DNA of 64,000 bases from Saccharothrix carnea (GCF_003014735.1 NZ_PYAX01000004.1:496001-560000); one strand, 5' to 3'; positions 27,839 to 36,848 are shown, counted from the stretch's first letter. Made by a program: numbers and translations. The notes: generated by a model not told the origin, from the sequence alone.

Positions 27839-29208
27839 GGCCGGCCCCTCCCCCGGTGCGCCGCGAGGGCGCGGTCGGTGAACTCGCCCGCGCTGCCGGT
27901 GTACCCGGCCGGGTCGAGCGCATCGTCTATCTCCTTCTCCGACAACCCGATCCGCAGGTCGGCCAGCAGCGCCGCGCGCAGCGGCTGCCCGGCCGCCACC
28001 GCGGTCCGGCACACCTCGGCCACCAGGTCCTGCGCCTCGGCCCGGCCGATCCTCCTCGCCAGCCGCACGGCCACGTTCTCGGCCATCAACAGCCCACCGG
28101 TCAGGTCCAGGTTGCGCCGCATCCGCTCGGGGTCGACGCGCAGTCGCGACAGCAGCTCACGGGTACCGCGCACGGCACCGCCCACCAGCCGCAGCAGCTC
28201 GGTGACGGTCTGCCACTCGCTGTGCCACCCGCCCGCCGCGCGTTCGTGCTCCTGCGCCATCGCCGACAGCACCGTGGCCACCAGCCCCGGCACGCGGCGG
28301 GTGCCCGCGGTCACCAGCACCGCGCGCACCGGGTTGTGCTTGTGCGGCATCGCCGACGACGTGCCGCCGTCGCCCTCGGCCACCTCGGCGACCTCGGTCT
28401 GCGCGAGCAGCACCACGTCCTGCGCGATCTTGGCCAGCACCCCGGACGCCTCGCCGAGCGCGCTCGCCAGCTCGGCCACCCGCGTGCGGTTCGTGTGCCA
28501 CGGGATCAGCGGCGCGACCAGGCCGAGCTGGGCGGCCAGCTGCCCGGTCAGGTCGACGCCCGAGCGCACCGCTGCCTGCGTGCCCGCCGCGCCGCCGAAC
28601 TGCACCGCCAGCCGTTGCGTGCGCACGCGGGTCAGCGCGTCCTCGGCCTCGTCCACCGCGACCAGCCAGCCTGCGCACTTGAGCCCGAACGTCGTCGGCA
28701 GCGCGTGCTGGGTCAGCGTGCGGCCGGCGATCAGCGTGTCCCGGTGCCGCTGGGCGAGCCGTTCGCACTCGGCGGCCACGCCGCGCAGCCCCGCCATGAT
28801 CGGCCCGAGCGCGCGGAATGCGACCAGCGACAACGCGGTGTCCATCACGTCCTGGCTGGTGGCGCCGTTGTGCACGGCCGCGCGTCCCTCGGCGGTGACG
28901 TGCGCGCCGATCGCCCGGACCAGCGGCACGACCGGTGTGCCCGAGGTGAGCGCGCTCTCGCCGAGGACGACCGGGTCGTAGTTGCCGACGTCGATGGCCG
29001 TCACCACCATCCGGGCGGCCTCCTCGGACACCAGGCCCGCCCTCGCCTGCACGATCGCCAGGGCGCGCTCGAAGTCCAGCATGGCCCGCAGCCACGCCCG
29101 GTCGCAGGTCTCGTCGTCCACGTCCGGGTCGGTGAACAGCGTGCCCCACAGCGAGCGCGGCGCGCCGGACCGGCCGCCGTGCTCAGAGGTCGAAGAAGAC
29201 GGTTTCAT
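27835..29208 (-). CDS. pcaB: 3-carboxy-cis,cis-muconate cycloisomerase
   Basis: The 457-residue protein belongs to the fumarase/aspartase superfamily and carries the signature GTSSAMPHKHNPVR plus the GATSQDVMDTAL segment. PcaB lactonises 3-carboxymuconate, the ring-cleavage product of PcaGH. The length is normal for the family. Its start overlaps the end of pcaG by 26 bp and its end overlaps pcaD. The first 20 residues are poorly conserved, so the start could be slightly downstream. Confidence 0.95.
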   Translation of the reverse strand: MKPSSSTSEHGGRSGAPRSLWGTLFTDPDVDDETCDRAWLRAMLDFERALAIVQARAGLVSEEAARMVVTAIDVGNYDPVVLGESALTSGTPVVPLVRAIGAHVTAEGRAAVHNGATSQDVMDTALSLVAFRALGPIMAGLRGVAAECERLAQRHRDTLIAGRTLTQHALPTTFGLKCAGWLVAVDEAEDALTRVRTQRLAVQFGGAAGTQAAVRSGVDLTGQLAAQLGLVAPLIPWHTNRTRVAELASALGEASGVLAKIAQDVVLLAQTEVAEVAEGDGGTSSAMPHKHNPVRAVLVTAGTRRVPGLVATVLSAMAQEHERAAGGWHSEWQTVTELLRLVGGAVRGTRELLSRLRVDPERMRRNLDLTGGLLMAENVAVRLARRIGRAEAQDLVAEVCRTAVAAGQPLRAALLADLRIGLSEKEIDDALDPAGYTGSAGEFTDRALAAHRGRGRP

Positions 29209-29800
29209 GCTCCCCTTGCAGGTGGATGTCGAAGCGGTAGCCCGGCGGCTCGCTCCGGGCGATGAGCGTGGCCCGCCTGGCCGGGTCGATCGAGGTGAGC
29301 ACCGGGTCCTCGGTGTTGGCCTCCTCGTCGGGGAAGTAGATCCGGGTGACCAGTCGCACCAGCATGCCCCGGCAGAACACCGACACGTTCAGGTGGGGTG
29401 CCTCCGTGCCGTTCCCGCTGTTCCCGTCGCTGTTCCCGCTGTTCCCGCCGCCGTTCCCCGCTGAACGGCCCCCGACCGCGGGCAGCGGACCGGGCTTGAC
29501 GGTCAGCAGCGAGTACCGGCCCCCGGGGTCCGTGGCGCTGCGGCCGAAGCCGCGGAAATCCTTCCACCGCACCGCGCCGCGCGGGTCGTCGGGGTGGTCG
29601 AACCGGCCGTCCGGGTCGGCCTGCCACGTCTCGACCACCGCGTCCGGCACCGGCACGCCCGCGCCGTCGTACACCGTGCCGCCGATCCGGAACGCGCCGG
29701 GCGTGCCCTCGGGCACCACGAACGGCCCGTCCTCCCACACCAGCCCGAACGAGAAGAACGGACCGACTGTTTGCGACGGCGTCGTCTGGAGTTCACTCAT
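29183..29800 (-). CDS. pcaG: protocatechuate 3,4-dioxygenase alpha subunit with low-complexity insert
   Basis: The 205-residue protein is the alpha subunit of the intradiol dioxygenase that opens protocatechuate. TPSQTVGPFFSFGL at the N-terminus and PHLNVSVFCRGMLVRLVTRIYFPDE near the C-terminus are characteristic. Between about residues 111 and 132 there is a Gly/Asn/Ser-rich insert (GNGGGNSGNSDGNSGNGT) not usual for the family, encoded by short DNA repeats. It falls in a surface loop before the final sheet, so activity is probably kept. The start overlaps the pcaH end by 8 bp. Confidence 0.95.
   Translation of the reverse strand: MSELQTTPSQTVGPFFSFGLVWEDGPFVVPEGTPGAFRIGGTVYDGAGVPVPDAVVETWQADPDGRFDHPDDPRGAVRWKDFRGFGRSATDPGGRYSLLTVKPGPLPAVGGRSAGNGGGNSGNSDGNSGNGTEAPHLNVSVFCRGMLVRLVTRIYFPDEEANTEDPVLTSIDPARRATLIARSEPPGYRFDIHLQGEHETVFFDL
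29410..29460. repeat. short tandem repeats inside pcaG
   Basis: Units of about 9 bp close to GTTCCCGCT occur five times with small insertions, all in frame, and encode the Gly/Asn/Ser-rich insert of PcaG. The repeat is a candidate for slippage variation. Confidence 0.75.
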
Positions 29801-30500
29801 CGTCGTCCTCCTCTTCCAGCGGCGTGGGGTTCTTGCCCCGCAGCACGATGTCCCACCGGTAGCCCAGCGCCCACTCGGGCACGGTCGTGCCCAGGTCGAA
29901 CCGGGCCACCATCGCCGCGCGGGCCTTCGGGTCGCGGACCGAGTTGAAGATCGGGTCCTGGTCGAACAGCGGGTCGCCCGGGAAGTACATCTGGGTGATC
30001 AACCGCTGGGTGAACGCGGTGCCGAACAGCGAGAAGTGGATGTGCGCGGGCCGCCAGGCGTTGTCGTGGTTGCGCCACGGGTACGCGCCGGGGTGGATCG
30101 TGGTGAACGAGTAGCGGCCCTCGGCGTCGGTGATCGTGCGGCCCACGCCGGTGAAGTGGGGGTCCAGCGGCGCGGGGTGGCGGTCGGCGTCGTGCCGGTA
30201 CCGGCCGCCCGCGTTGGCCTGCCACACCTCCAGCAGGGTGCCCGCGACCGGACGACCGTCGCCGTCGAGCACGCGCCCGGAGACGATGATCCGCTGGCCC
30301 TGCGGCTCGCCGTCGTGGCCGAGGGTCAGGTCGTTGTCGTGCGGACCGACGCGGCCCTCGCCGAGCAGCGGCCCGGTGATCTCGCCCAGGCGCTGCGGCA
30401 GCAGCACGAACGGCCGGTGCGGCGCCCGCAGCACGTTGGACCGGTACTCGGGGAAGCTCACGGGCGGGTGCGACGGCGTGTCGGAACGGTAGGTCGGCAC
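29793..30500 (-). CDS. pcaH: protocatechuate 3,4-dioxygenase beta subunit
   Basis: The 235-residue beta subunit carries the iron site: Tyr ligands in GGRYRH or GAYPWRN and His ligands in RPAHIHFSLFG, with LLEVWQANAGGRY and LITQMYFPGDPLF as family blocks. With PcaG it cleaves protocatechuate to 3-carboxymuconate. The C-terminus is a run of acidic residues. It lies 38 bp after pcaJ in the operon. Confidence 0.96.
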   Translation of the reverse strand: MPTYRSDTPSHPPVSFPEYRSNVLRAPHRPFVLLPQRLGEITGPLLGEGRVGPHDNDLTLGHDGEPQGQRIIVSGRVLDGDGRPVAGTLLEVWQANAGGRYRHDADRHPAPLDPHFTGVGRTITDAEGRYSFTTIHPGAYPWRNHDNAWRPAHIHFSLFGTAFTQRLITQMYFPGDPLFDQDPIFNSVRDPKARAAMVARFDLGTTVPEWALGYRWDIVLRGKNPTPLEEEDDDE

Positions 30501-30538
30501 CGAGGTTTCTCCTGTTCGTCGTGCCGAGGGGGAACGGG

Positions 30539-31282
30539 CTAGCGGGTCAGCTCGCGCAGCACCGCGAGTTCGCGGTCGGTCGGCGGTTCGCCCCGGCCGA
30601 GGTCGTCGGCGACCTTCAGGTCCCAGCCGGTGCGCTCGCGCGCGGTCGCCAGGTCCACGCCGGGGTGCAACGCGGTCAGCACCAGCTCACGGGTGTCCGG
30701 GTCGGGCCGCAGCACGCCCAGGTCGGTGATCACCAACCGCGGCCCGGCGCCGGTCAGCCCCAGCTCCTCCCGCTCACCGGGCCCGGACCCGAAGCCGAAC
30801 GAGGTGACGAAGTCGACCCGCTCCACGAACGCCCGCCTGGTCTGCCGCACCACCACGACGACCTCGCGGCACGACGCGGCGATCTCGGGCGCGCCGCCCG
30901 CGCCGGGCAGCCGCACGCCGGGGTTGCGGTAGTCGCCGCCGATCACGGTGGTGTTGATGTTGCCGAACCGGTCCAGCTGGGCCGCGCCGAGGAAGCCGAC
31001 GTCGATCCGGCCGGGCTGCAGCCAGTAGTTGAAGATCTCCGGCACGCCCACCACGCTGACCGCCGTGTCGGCCAGCACCCCGTCGCCGATCGACAGCGGC
31101 AGCCGGTCCGGTTTCGCGCCGATCGTGCCGGACTCGTACACCAGCACCAGGTCGGGCGCGTGCGTGCGGCGGGCCAGGTTGGCCGCGGTGCTGGGCAGCC
31201 CGATGCCGACGAAGCACACCGCGCCGTCGCGCAACGCCCGTGCCGCCGCGACCGTCATCATCTCGTCCGACGTGTAGGTCAC
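30539..31282 (-). CDS. pcaJ: 3-oxoadipate CoA-transferase beta subunit
   Basis: The 247-residue protein matches the B subunit of family I CoA-transferases. VYESGTIGAKPDRLPLSIGD holds the conserved Glu of the SxxGxx-type motif, and GGAPEIAASCREVVVVV is typical. With PcaI it moves CoA from succinyl-CoA to beta-ketoadipate. The GTG at 31282 overlaps the pcaI stop as GTGA. Confidence 0.92.
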   Translation of the reverse strand: MTYTSDEMMTVAAARALRDGAVCFVGIGLPSTAANLARRTHAPDLVLVYESGTIGAKPDRLPLSIGDGVLADTAVSVVGVPEIFNYWLQPGRIDVGFLGAAQLDRFGNINTTVIGGDYRNPGVRLPGAGGAPEIAASCREVVVVVRQTRRAFVERVDFVTSFGFGSGPGEREELGLTGAGPRLVITDLGVLRPDPDTRELVLTALHPGVDLATARERTGWDLKVADDLGRGEPPTDRELAVLRELTR

Positions 31283-32076
31283 GCGATGCTCTCCAACCAC
31301 TGCGCGAACTCGTCCCGGTCCCGGCTGATCGCGTCCCACGCCACGTAGAAGTCGTTGTCGCGCACCGAGTAGTCGTGCGCGTAGGACGGGTGCGCCCCAC
31401 CCGGCACCTCGGCGACGTAGTCCACCACCCACGACGGCAGCACCACCGCGCCCGGCCGCGGCTCCAGCTCGTCCACGACCTCCTCGACGGTGACCAGCGA
31501 GCGGGTCGCGGCCAGCACCGCCTCCTTCTGCACGCCCGTGATGCCCCACAGCTGCACGTTCCCGTGCCGGTCGGCGCGCTGGGCGTGCACGACGGCGGCG
31601 TCCAGCTCCAGCGCGGCCACGGCGGTCAGCACTTCGCCGGTGAACGGGCACGTCACCGACGCGATGTTGGCGGTCTGGGCGGGCAGGTCGGTGCCGGTGT
31701 AGCCGCGCAGCACGGCGAACGGCAGCCCGGACGCCGCCGCGACGTACCGGTTGGCCATGCCCGCGTGGCTGTGCTCCTCCAGCTCCAGCGGCCTCGGCCA
31801 GCCGTGCTGCACGGCGTCGCGGAACCGGTGCAGCGAACCGACACCGGGGTTGCCGCCCCACGAGAACACCAGCTTGCGCGCGCAGCCCGCGCCGATGAGC
31901 TGGTCGTACAGCACGTCGGGTGTCATCCGGACCAGGGTCAGCCCACGCCTGCCCTGCCGGATCACCTCGTGCCCCGCGGCGAACGGGATCAGGTGCGTGA
32001 ACCCCTCGAACGCCACGGTGTCGCCGTCGCGCACGACCTGCGCGACGGCCTCCGCGAGGGGTGCGATGGTGGCCAC
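31279..32076 (-). CDS. pcaI: 3-oxoadipate CoA-transferase alpha subunit
   Basis: The 265-residue protein is the A subunit of a family I CoA-transferase (DGDTVAFEGFTHLIPFAAGHEVIRQ, WGGNPGVGSLHRFRDAVQ, ANIASVTCPFTGEVL). It is close to glutaconate CoA-transferase relatives too, but its place at the head of a pca operon makes the 3-oxoadipate role most likely. GTG at 32076 is chosen because GGGAGG precedes it by 5 bp; a frame from 32106 has no ribosome site. It is divergent from the DUF4331 gene and opens the operon pcaIJHGBDC. Confidence 0.9.
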   Translation of the reverse strand: MATIAPLAEAVAQVVRDGDTVAFEGFTHLIPFAAGHEVIRQGRRGLTLVRMTPDVLYDQLIGAGCARKLVFSWGGNPGVGSLHRFRDAVQHGWPRPLELEEHSHAGMANRYVAAASGLPFAVLRGYTGTDLPAQTANIASVTCPFTGEVLTAVAALELDAAVVHAQRADRHGNVQLWGITGVQKEAVLAATRSLVTVEEVVDELEPRPGAVVLPSWVVDYVAEVPGGAHPSYAHDYSVRDNDFYVAWDAISRDRDEFAQWLESIA

Positions 32077-32263
32077 TCCGACCTCCCGTTCCGATCGGCC
32101 GTGCACCGGCTCTGACGTGCGGCGAACGCTAGGTAGGCGGTCCGGAGCGGGTCAACGGGATCTTCCACTCACCGGAAGCCGCGAACCCCTACCTTCTGAA
32201 CCGGACGTGCCCGCCGGCCGAATTGCCTGGTGTCAGCTCGTGCGTCCGATGGAGGGATCGAGC

Positions 32264-33835
32264 ATGTCCACACCGCTCACCGGCCGACGCGCCGCCAAGG
32301 CGTGCGCCGCGTTGGCCGCGGTCGGCGCCACGGCCCTGGCCACCGGCCTGCTCGGCGCCTCCGGTGCGGGCGCGTCGAGCCACCGCGAGGCGCCGCTGAT
32401 CGCGGGCGACCCGGCGGTCGACAACACCGACGTCTACGCGTTCGTCAGCCCCGACCACCCGGACACCGTGACGCTGATCGCGAACTTCTCCCCGTTCCAG
32501 GAGCCGAACGGAGGCCCGAACTTCTACCCGTTCGCCACCGACGCGCGTTACGACCTGAACGTCGACAACGACGGCGACGCCCGCGCGGACATCACCTACC
32601 GGTTCACGTTCCAGAACGACGACCGGCGCGGCAAGTCGACGTTCCTGTACAACAACGGCGCGGTGACGTCGTTGGACGACGAGAACCTGCTGTTCCGGCA
32701 GACCTACACGCTGGAGCTGGTGGACGGGCGCGGCGCGTCCACGAAGCTGGTGCGGAGGGGCAGGGTCGCGCCGTCCAACACCGGGCCGAAGTCGATGCCG
32801 GACTACCGCGCGTTGCGCGACCAGGCGATCACGCCGATCCAGGGCGGTGCCAAGGCCTACGTCGGGCAGGCCGACGACCCGTTCTTCCTGGACCTGCGGG
32901 TGTTCGACCTGCTCTACGGCGCGGACCTGTCCGAGGTCGGGCAGGACACGCTGCGCGGCTACAACGCCAACACGATCGCGTTGCAGGTGCCGAAGGCGTG
33001 GCTGGCGTTGAAGGGCGACCCGAAGCGCAACCCGGTGATCGGGGTGTGGGGCGACACCGAGCGCCGGTCGATGGAGCTGAGCCCCGGGCGCTACCGGGCG
33101 CACGGCGACTGGGTGCAGGTGTCCCGGCTGGGCAACCCGCTGGTCAACGAGGTGGTGGTGCCCGCGGGGCTGAAGGACAAGTTCAACTCGCTCACGCCCG
33201 ACCAGGACGGCGAGGTCGAGGAGCTGGTGGACCGGGTGACGAACCCGGAGCTGCCCACGCTGGTGGAGGCGATCTACCGGGTGCCCGCGCCGAAGGGTCG
33301 GCGTGACGACCTGGTGGAGATCTTCCTGACCGGCATCACGACCGAGCTCGGCGGTCCGATCAAGGCGGACCTCAACTCGCAGGTCGTCAACGCCGACGTG
33401 GACGAGCGGAGGTTCGTGCCTTCGGAGCAGCTGCGGTTGAACATGTCCGTGGCGCCGGCGGCCGAGCCGAGCCGCCTCGGTGTGCTGGGCCGGGACAACC
33501 AGGGTTTCCCGAACGGGCGCAGGCTGGCCGACGACGTGCTGGACATCGGCTTGCAGGCGTTGGAGGGCGCGGCGGTGACCGGCGTGGTCGAGGCGCTGGC
33601 CGCCGGTGACGAGGTCGACGCGAACGAGAACGCGTTCGAGAAGGCCTTCCCGTACGTGGCGCTGCCGAACAACACCGCGGTCAACGCCGGCGGTGCGGAG
33701 GTCGCGATCAAGCCGACCGCGGGTGGCGGTGTGCCGACCGCGCCCCTGTTGAGCGGACTGCTCGCCATCCTGCTGATCGGCGCCGGGGCCTGGGTCCTGC
33801 GCCACCGCGGTCGGCAGGACTCCCCGACCGAGTAG
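32264..33835 (+). CDS. DUF4331 family secreted protein with C-terminal membrane anchor
   Basis: The 523-residue protein has a signal peptide (GRRAAKACAALAAVGATALA, cleavage near GAGA-SSHREAP), the DUF4331 start SSHREAPLIAGDPAVDNTDVYAF and the later LDLRVFDLLYG. It ends with a hydrophobic helix (PLLSGLLAILLIGAGAWVL) and a basic tail, so the domain should be displayed outside the cell. The ATG at 32264 follows GGAGGG at 7 bp. The function of DUF4331 is not established. Downstream genes encode a TPR protein and a metal-exporter-like protein, a combination that suggests a shared envelope role. Confidence 0.92.
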   Translation: MSTPLTGRRAAKACAALAAVGATALATGLLGASGAGASSHREAPLIAGDPAVDNTDVYAFVSPDHPDTVTLIANFSPFQEPNGGPNFYPFATDARYDLNVDNDGDARADITYRFTFQNDDRRGKSTFLYNNGAVTSLDDENLLFRQTYTLELVDGRGASTKLVRRGRVAPSNTGPKSMPDYRALRDQAITPIQGGAKAYVGQADDPFFLDLRVFDLLYGADLSEVGQDTLRGYNANTIALQVPKAWLALKGDPKRNPVIGVWGDTERRSMELSPGRYRAHGDWVQVSRLGNPLVNEVVVPAGLKDKFNSLTPDQDGEVEELVDRVTNPELPTLVEAIYRVPAPKGRRDDLVEIFLTGITTELGGPIKADLNSQVVNADVDERRFVPSEQLRLNMSVAPAAEPSRLGVLGRDNQGFPNGRRLADDVLDIGLQALEGAAVTGVVEALAAGDEVDANENAFEKAFPYVALPNNTAVNAGGAEVAIKPTAGGGVPTAPLLSGLLAILLIGAGAWVLRHRGRQDSPTE

Positions 33836-33842
33836 TCCTCGT

Positions 33843-33875
33843 CCCCCTTGGAGGGTCCCCCGCCCTCCAAGGGGG
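33843..33875 (+). terminator. perfect 13-bp hairpin between DUF4331 and TPR genes
   Basis: CCCCCTTGGAGGG and CCCTCCAAGGGGG flank a 7-nt loop directly after the DUF4331 stop and 27 bp before the next GTG. It could be an attenuator that lowers expression of the downstream TPR and exporter genes relative to DUF4331, or an mRNA-stabilising hairpin. Confidence 0.7.
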
Positions 33876-33901
33876 GCATCTCCCTCGTCGGAAGGTCCGC
33901 C

Positions 33902-35161
33902 GTGATCAGGCTCGTCGCCGTGACCGCTGTCGTGGGCGGTATCGCGTTGCTCAGCACGGCCGTGTCGGCACTGTCCACTTCGGACTCGACTGCTCCGTCC
34001 GGCGCGGTGGCGGAGGCCGCCACGCACCGGACCGTCTCGGCGTTGCAGGACAAGCTGCGCCGCACGCCGTCCGACGCGGGCGCGTGGGCCGCGTTGGGCT
34101 CGGCTTACGTGGAGCAGGCCCGGATCACCGGTGACCCGTCGTACTACGCGAAGGCGCGCGGTGCGCTGGACACTTCGGTGCGGCACCAGCCGGAGGGGAA
34201 CGGGTTCGCGTCGATCGGGTTGGGCGCGTTGGCGAACGCGCGGCACGATTTCGCGGCGGGCCTGGAGCACGCTTCGCGGGCGCGGGAGTCGTTGCCGGAC
34301 ACGGCCGAGGTGTACGGGGTGCTGGCGGACGCGTTGACGCAGCTCGGCCTGGCGGGTGAGGCCACGGCGGCGGTGCAGCGGATGCTCGACTTGGAGCCCG
34401 GTGTGCCGTCGTTCACGCGGGCGGCCTACGACTTGGAGCAACGCGGGGATGTGGCGGGGGCACGTGAGGCGTTCGAGCGGGCGCTGGGTGCGGCGGCGGC
34501 TGCGGCGGACGTGGTGTTCTGCCGGTATCGGTTGGGTGAGCTGGCGTTCGACCGCGGTGATTTGGACGAGGCGCTGGCGCAGTACGAGCAGGGGTTGGTG
34601 GTCGACCCGCGGGACGTGATGTTGTTGCGGGGCAAGGCGAAGGTGACGTTCGCGCGCGGGTCGGTGGACGAGGCGTCGCGGTTGTTCGCGGAGCTGGTGC
34701 GGCGCAGGCCGTTGCCGGAACTCGTGCACGAGTACGCGAACCTGTTGCGTGCGGCGGGAGGTGACGCGGCGCCGCAGTTCGCCGTGCTGGAGCGGCAGTT
34801 CGCGTTGGTGCCGGACGACTTGGCGGCGTCGGTGGTGGCGGCGGACCGGGGTGACGCGGCTTCGGCGTTGCGGCTGGCGGAGGCCGAGTGGGGACGGCGG
34901 CGGCACGTGCTGGTGGCGGACGCGGTGGCTTGGGCGTTGCACCTGAACGGCCGGCACGAGGAGGCGTTGGCGTTCGCCGATCGCGCCGTGTCGTCGGGGT
35001 GGCGCAACGCCGTGTTCCTGTACCACCGCGGGATGATCCTGGCCGCGCTGGGCCGTTCCGCCGAGGCCGTTGCAGTACTGGACGAAACGTTGCAGATCAA
35101 TCCGCACTTCTCCTTCGTGGACGCCCCTCGTGCACGTGCGACGTTGGAAGGTCTGCGGTGA
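33902..35161 (+). CDS. TPR-repeat protein with N-terminal signal/anchor
   Basis: The 419-residue protein begins with a hydrophobic segment (IRLVAVTAVVGGIALLSTAVS) and then holds repeated TPR-like helix pairs (DAGAWAALGSAYVEQARITG, GLAGEATAAVQRMLDLEPG, GDLDEALAQYEQGLVVDPRD, GRSAEAVAVLDETLQINPHF). It is probably exported and anchored. GTG at 33902 is preceded by GGAAGG. The stop overlaps the next GTG. TPRs mediate protein contacts, so it may bridge the DUF4331 protein and the exporter-like protein; this is inference from the operon. Confidence 0.87.
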   Translation: MIRLVAVTAVVGGIALLSTAVSALSTSDSTAPSGAVAEAATHRTVSALQDKLRRTPSDAGAWAALGSAYVEQARITGDPSYYAKARGALDTSVRHQPEGNGFASIGLGALANARHDFAAGLEHASRARESLPDTAEVYGVLADALTQLGLAGEATAAVQRMLDLEPGVPSFTRAAYDLEQRGDVAGAREAFERALGAAAAAADVVFCRYRLGELAFDRGDLDEALAQYEQGLVVDPRDVMLLRGKAKVTFARGSVDEASRLFAELVRRRPLPELVHEYANLLRAAGGDAAPQFAVLERQFALVPDDLAASVVAADRGDAASALRLAEAEWGRRRHVLVADAVAWALHLNGRHEEALAFADRAVSSGWRNAVFLYHRGMILAALGRSAEAVAVLDETLQINPHFSFVDAPRARATLEGLR

Positions 35162-36468
35162 GGCTCATCGCTGCGGTTCTTCTCGCAATGTTGCTGTTTC
35201 CAGTGCACGCCACCGCGCACCCGTTGGGCAGCTTCACGGTCAACCACTACCACGGGATCACCGTGCACCCGGACCGCGTGATCGTGCGGGCGGTGGTGGA
35301 CACGGCGGAGATCCCGACGTTGCAGGAACGGCCGGCGGAGGTGGGTGATTACGCGGCGCGGGAGTGCGCGGCGTTGGCGCGGGCCACGGTGGTGGAGGTG
35401 GACGGCCGAGGTGTGCCGGTGGAGGTGCGGTCGAGTGCCGTGGAGTTCCCGCCCGGTGACGCGGGCCTGCCCACCACTCGGCTGACGTGCGTGGTGGAGG
35501 CCGGGGCGTCCGGGGCGACGGTGGCGGTGCGCGCGGGTTACCGGGACGACCGCGTCGGCTGGCGGGAGATGACGGCTGTCGGTGCCGGTGTCGCGCTGCT
35601 CGACCCGCCGGTGCCGGGGGTGAGCGTGACGGGTGAACTGCGGGAGTACCCGGACGACCTGCTGTCGGACCCGTTGGACGTGCGTTCGGTGGTGCTGCGG
35701 GTCGGTGCCGGGTCGTCCTCGCCGGCGGGCGGTGCCGCGGAGGTGGGTGGGTCGTCGTTGCCGGGTGTGGCTGCGCGGGCGTTCACGTCGTTGGCCGGGG
35801 TCGGGGACCTGACGCCGTTGGTCGGGGTGTTGGCGGTGCTGTTGTCGCTGGTGCTGGGTGCTTCGCACGCGGCGTTGCCGGGGCACGGCAAGACCGTGAT
35901 CGCGGCTTGCCTGGCGGGCCGGGCGGGGACGCCTCGGGACGCGCTGGTGGTGGGTGCGACGGTGACGTTGACGCACACCGCCGGGGTCCTGGCGTTGGGG
36001 CTGCTGATCAGCGCGACCAGTGCGGTGGCGGGCGAGGCGGTGCTGCGGTGGCTGGGCCTGGTGAGCGGACTGCTGGTGACCGTGATCGGCGCCACTCTCT
36101 TGCGCGCATCCCTGCACCACCGCCGGCCTGCCCCCGCCGGCCATGGGCATGGCCACGGTGTGGGGCGGGTCGGGCTGGTCGGGCTGGGGGTGGCCGGTGG
36201 GCTGGTGCCCAGTCCGTCCGCGCTGGTCGTCCTGCTCGGCGCGGTCGCCTTGGGGCGGACCTGGTTCGGGGTGCTGTTGGTCCTCGGTTACGGCCTGGGC
36301 ATGGCCGCCACGCTGACCGCGGTCGGCCTGCTCCTGGTCCGGTTGCGGGATCGCCTGGTGGCCGCCGAACGCCTGCGCGACCGCTTCACCGCCCTGCCCA
36401 CCGTCACCGCGGCCCTCGTGTCGATCGTCGGAGCGGGACTGGCCTTGCGGGCGGTACTGGGGTGGTGA
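35158..36468 (+). CDS. nickel/cobalt exporter-like (RcnA/HupE-related) membrane protein with extracellular N-terminal domain
   Basis: The 436-residue protein has a signal peptide (RLIAAVLLAMLLFPVHATA), a soluble domain starting HPLGSFTVNHYHGI and then about six membrane helices. Helix motifs LGASHAALPGHGKTVIAA and LTHTAGVLALG resemble the NiCoT/RcnA metal exporters, and a His-rich HGHGHGHG-like loop at about 330 could bind metal. The GTG at 35158 overlaps the TPR stop as GTGA. Metal specificity is not proven. The fusion of an extracytoplasmic HPLG domain to the transporter is a recurring actinobacterial layout. Confidence 0.85.
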   Translation: MRLIAAVLLAMLLFPVHATAHPLGSFTVNHYHGITVHPDRVIVRAVVDTAEIPTLQERPAEVGDYAARECAALARATVVEVDGRGVPVEVRSSAVEFPPGDAGLPTTRLTCVVEAGASGATVAVRAGYRDDRVGWREMTAVGAGVALLDPPVPGVSVTGELREYPDDLLSDPLDVRSVVLRVGAGSSSPAGGAAEVGGSSLPGVAARAFTSLAGVGDLTPLVGVLAVLLSLVLGASHAALPGHGKTVIAACLAGRAGTPRDALVVGATVTLTHTAGVLALGLLISATSAVAGEAVLRWLGLVSGLLVTVIGATLLRASLHHRRPAPAGHGHGHGVGRVGLVGLGVAGGLVPSPSALVVLLGAVALGRTWFGVLLVLGYGLGMAATLTAVGLLLVRLRDRLVAAERLRDRFTALPTVTAALVSIVGAGLALRAVLGW

Positions 36469-36848
36469 GTAAGTTGCGCACTGTGACGACGCCGGTGGTA
36501 CGCGTGATCGAGTGGTCGGGCAAGTCCTGGGACGGCCCGTCCGAGACAGCCCTGCACGACCTGCTCGCCGACCTGGACCTGACCCATCGACACCTGGTCG
36601 TGGAACGGCTCGACCTGGAGCCCGCCGGGCAGCACTTCATGCGGGTGCACCTGAACGACGACCTCAGCCACCTCGTGGAGTACCGCGACGGGGAACGCCG
36701 GTTCCAGGCGCAGGTGCCCCTCCAGCCCGACGTGATCGGCGTCGGACCGGTCGCGGCGGTCCTCGCGGACTGGGCGTTCGGCCGCCAGGGGTGGCGCGAG
36801 GCCCTGCACTGGGTGCCGCTGTCGCTGGATCAGCCCGCCAAGTCCTGA
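36465..36848 (+). CDS. hypothetical protein (127 aa)
   Basis: The GTG at 36465 overlaps the exporter stop as GTGA, making this the fourth gene of the DUF4331 operon. The protein is soluble, with a beta-rich start (TPVVRVIEWSGKSWDG), LTHRHLVVERLDLEPAGQHFMRV and a Trp-rich end (LADWAFGRQGWREALHWVPL). I do not recognise the family. It overlaps the convergent gene at 36830 by 19 bp. Confidence 0.75.
   Translation: MSKLRTVTTPVVRVIEWSGKSWDGPSETALHDLLADLDLTHRHLVVERLDLEPAGQHFMRVHLNDDLSHLVEYRDGERRFQAQVPLQPDVIGVGPVAAVLADWAFGRQGWREALHWVPLSLDQPAKS

Noticed and set aside
32189..35107. A 972-codon minus-strand frame across the DUF4331 and TPR genes
   Set aside because: It is a shadow of two well-supported plus-strand genes with signal peptides and ribosome sites.
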